Assembly: GCA_001791465.1 (NCBI GenBank)
Contig: MGER01000039.1
Span: 1-5,218, forward strand
Source: Candidatus Uhrbacteria bacterium RIFCSPLOWO2_02_FULL_49_11
GTDB lineage: Bacteria > Patescibacteriota > Patescibacteriia > 2-02-FULL-49-11
Length of the DNA: 5,218 nt
Direction of reading: 5' to 3'
Below are positions 4,782-5,218 of the stretch, piece after piece (within the stretch, counting starts at the first letter, position 1; each line of letters opens with the position of its first letter). A model generated the notes under the pieces. That model was given only the letters and a program-made list of their open reading frames with translations. It had not been told where the DNA came from and did not search any database. Made by a program: the position numbers and the translations under genes.

Positions 4782-5218
4782 ACGGAGCCGCATTACTCCT
4801 TGAAAAAAAGAAGGCCTTTAAGATAGCTCGCGCGCTCGCAAAACTCTATCCGCAAGCAAAAGTACTTCTCTCCCATAGAAACCCTTGGGAACTGCTGGTT
4901 GCCACCATGCTCTCGGCGCAGTGCACTGATGCGATGGTGAACAAAGTCACGAAGAAATTATTCAAGAAATATAGAACATTCAATGACTATCTCAAGGCAG
5001 ACCAGAAACAATTCGCGCACGACATCCGCTCAACTGGTTTTTATCGACAAAAGGCGAAACACATCCTTGCGACAGCGCGGATCATCCATTTAAAATTCGA
5101 CGACAAGGTGCCGCGCACCATGGATGATTTGCTTACGCTTCCGGGCGTAGGAAGAAAAACAGCAAATATCGTCCTGCAAAACGCGTATGGCACAGTGGTC
5201 GGTATTCCCGTAGACACT
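4778..5218 (+). CDS. nth: Endonuclease III, 3' end off the window
   Basis: This is a base-excision repair DNA glycosylase/AP lyase that removes oxidised pyrimidines. The open frame runs 147 codons to the edge, about two thirds of the usual 210-220. Visible marks are LLVATMLSAQCTDAMVN (39-55), the IRSTGFYRQKAKHI segment (83-96), the helix-hairpin-helix LPGVGRKTAN (121-130) with catalytic Lys127, and IPVDT (143-147), where Asp146 is the catalytic aspartate at the very end. The C-terminal four-cysteine iron-sulfur loop would lie beyond the window and cannot be confirmed; some lineages lack it. Its ATG is inside the thpR stop (ATGA), so translation is likely coupled to thpR. MutY is a distant relative, but the Lys in the hairpin is typical of Nth. 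Confidence 0.95.
   Translation, partial: MNGAALLLEKKKAFKIARALAKLYPQAKVLLSHRNPWELLVATMLSAQCTDAMVNKVTKKLFKKYRTFNDYLKADQKQFAHDIRSTGFYRQKAKHILATARIIHLKFDDKVPRTMDDLLTLPGVGRKTANIVLQNAYGTVVGIPVDT

Overview
The window looks like a stretch of a Candidate Phyla Radiation (Patescibacteria, Parcubacteria-like) genome, probably from an uncultivated organism. This is inferred, not proven. The clues are small single-domain genes, short gaps, no Shine-Dalgarno sequence before any of the nine start codons, degenerate short tandem repeats between genes, a small Cys-rich single-pass protein of a type I associate with these bacteria, and an exported bactofilin-like beta-helix protein. TGA is used as a stop in two genes (3154-3156 and 4779-4781), so the UGA=Gly code of Gracilibacteria/Absconditabacteria does not apply.

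Layout. Bases 1-695 are the 5' part of a minus-strand gene for a signal-peptide-bearing, 17-residue-repeat beta-helix protein that continues off the left edge. A divergent, AT-rich gap (696-828) carries a plausible minus-strand extended -10 box and two small repeats. The plus strand then carries glyA (829-2085), a 63-base array of seven 9-base repeats (2100-2162), an unrecognised 120-residue protein whose start codon uses the last base of that array (2162-2524), an AT-rich histidine phosphatase (2563-3156), and a small membrane-anchored Cys-rich protein (3182-3481) followed by a stem-loop. A strong sigma70-type promoter (3558-3586) opens a second unit: a ribbon-helix-helix antitoxin, a RelE/ParE-like toxin, a 2H phosphoesterase/RNA 2',3'-cyclic phosphodiesterase (thpR) and endonuclease III (nth, cut by the right edge). 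These four genes are separated by 21 bases, 10 bases and a 4-base overlap.

How the genes fit together. glyA supplies one-carbon units and glycine and stands alone. The last four genes are packed closely enough to be one transcript, joining a toxin-antitoxin pair to an RNA-end-processing enzyme and a base-excision repair enzyme. That could be chance packing in a small genome or a working link. No complete new system is proven here. The most unusual signals are the T at position -1 of all nine start codons with no Shine-Dalgarno, the 9-base repeat array touching a start codon, and the toxin/antitoxin/ThpR/Nth cluster.
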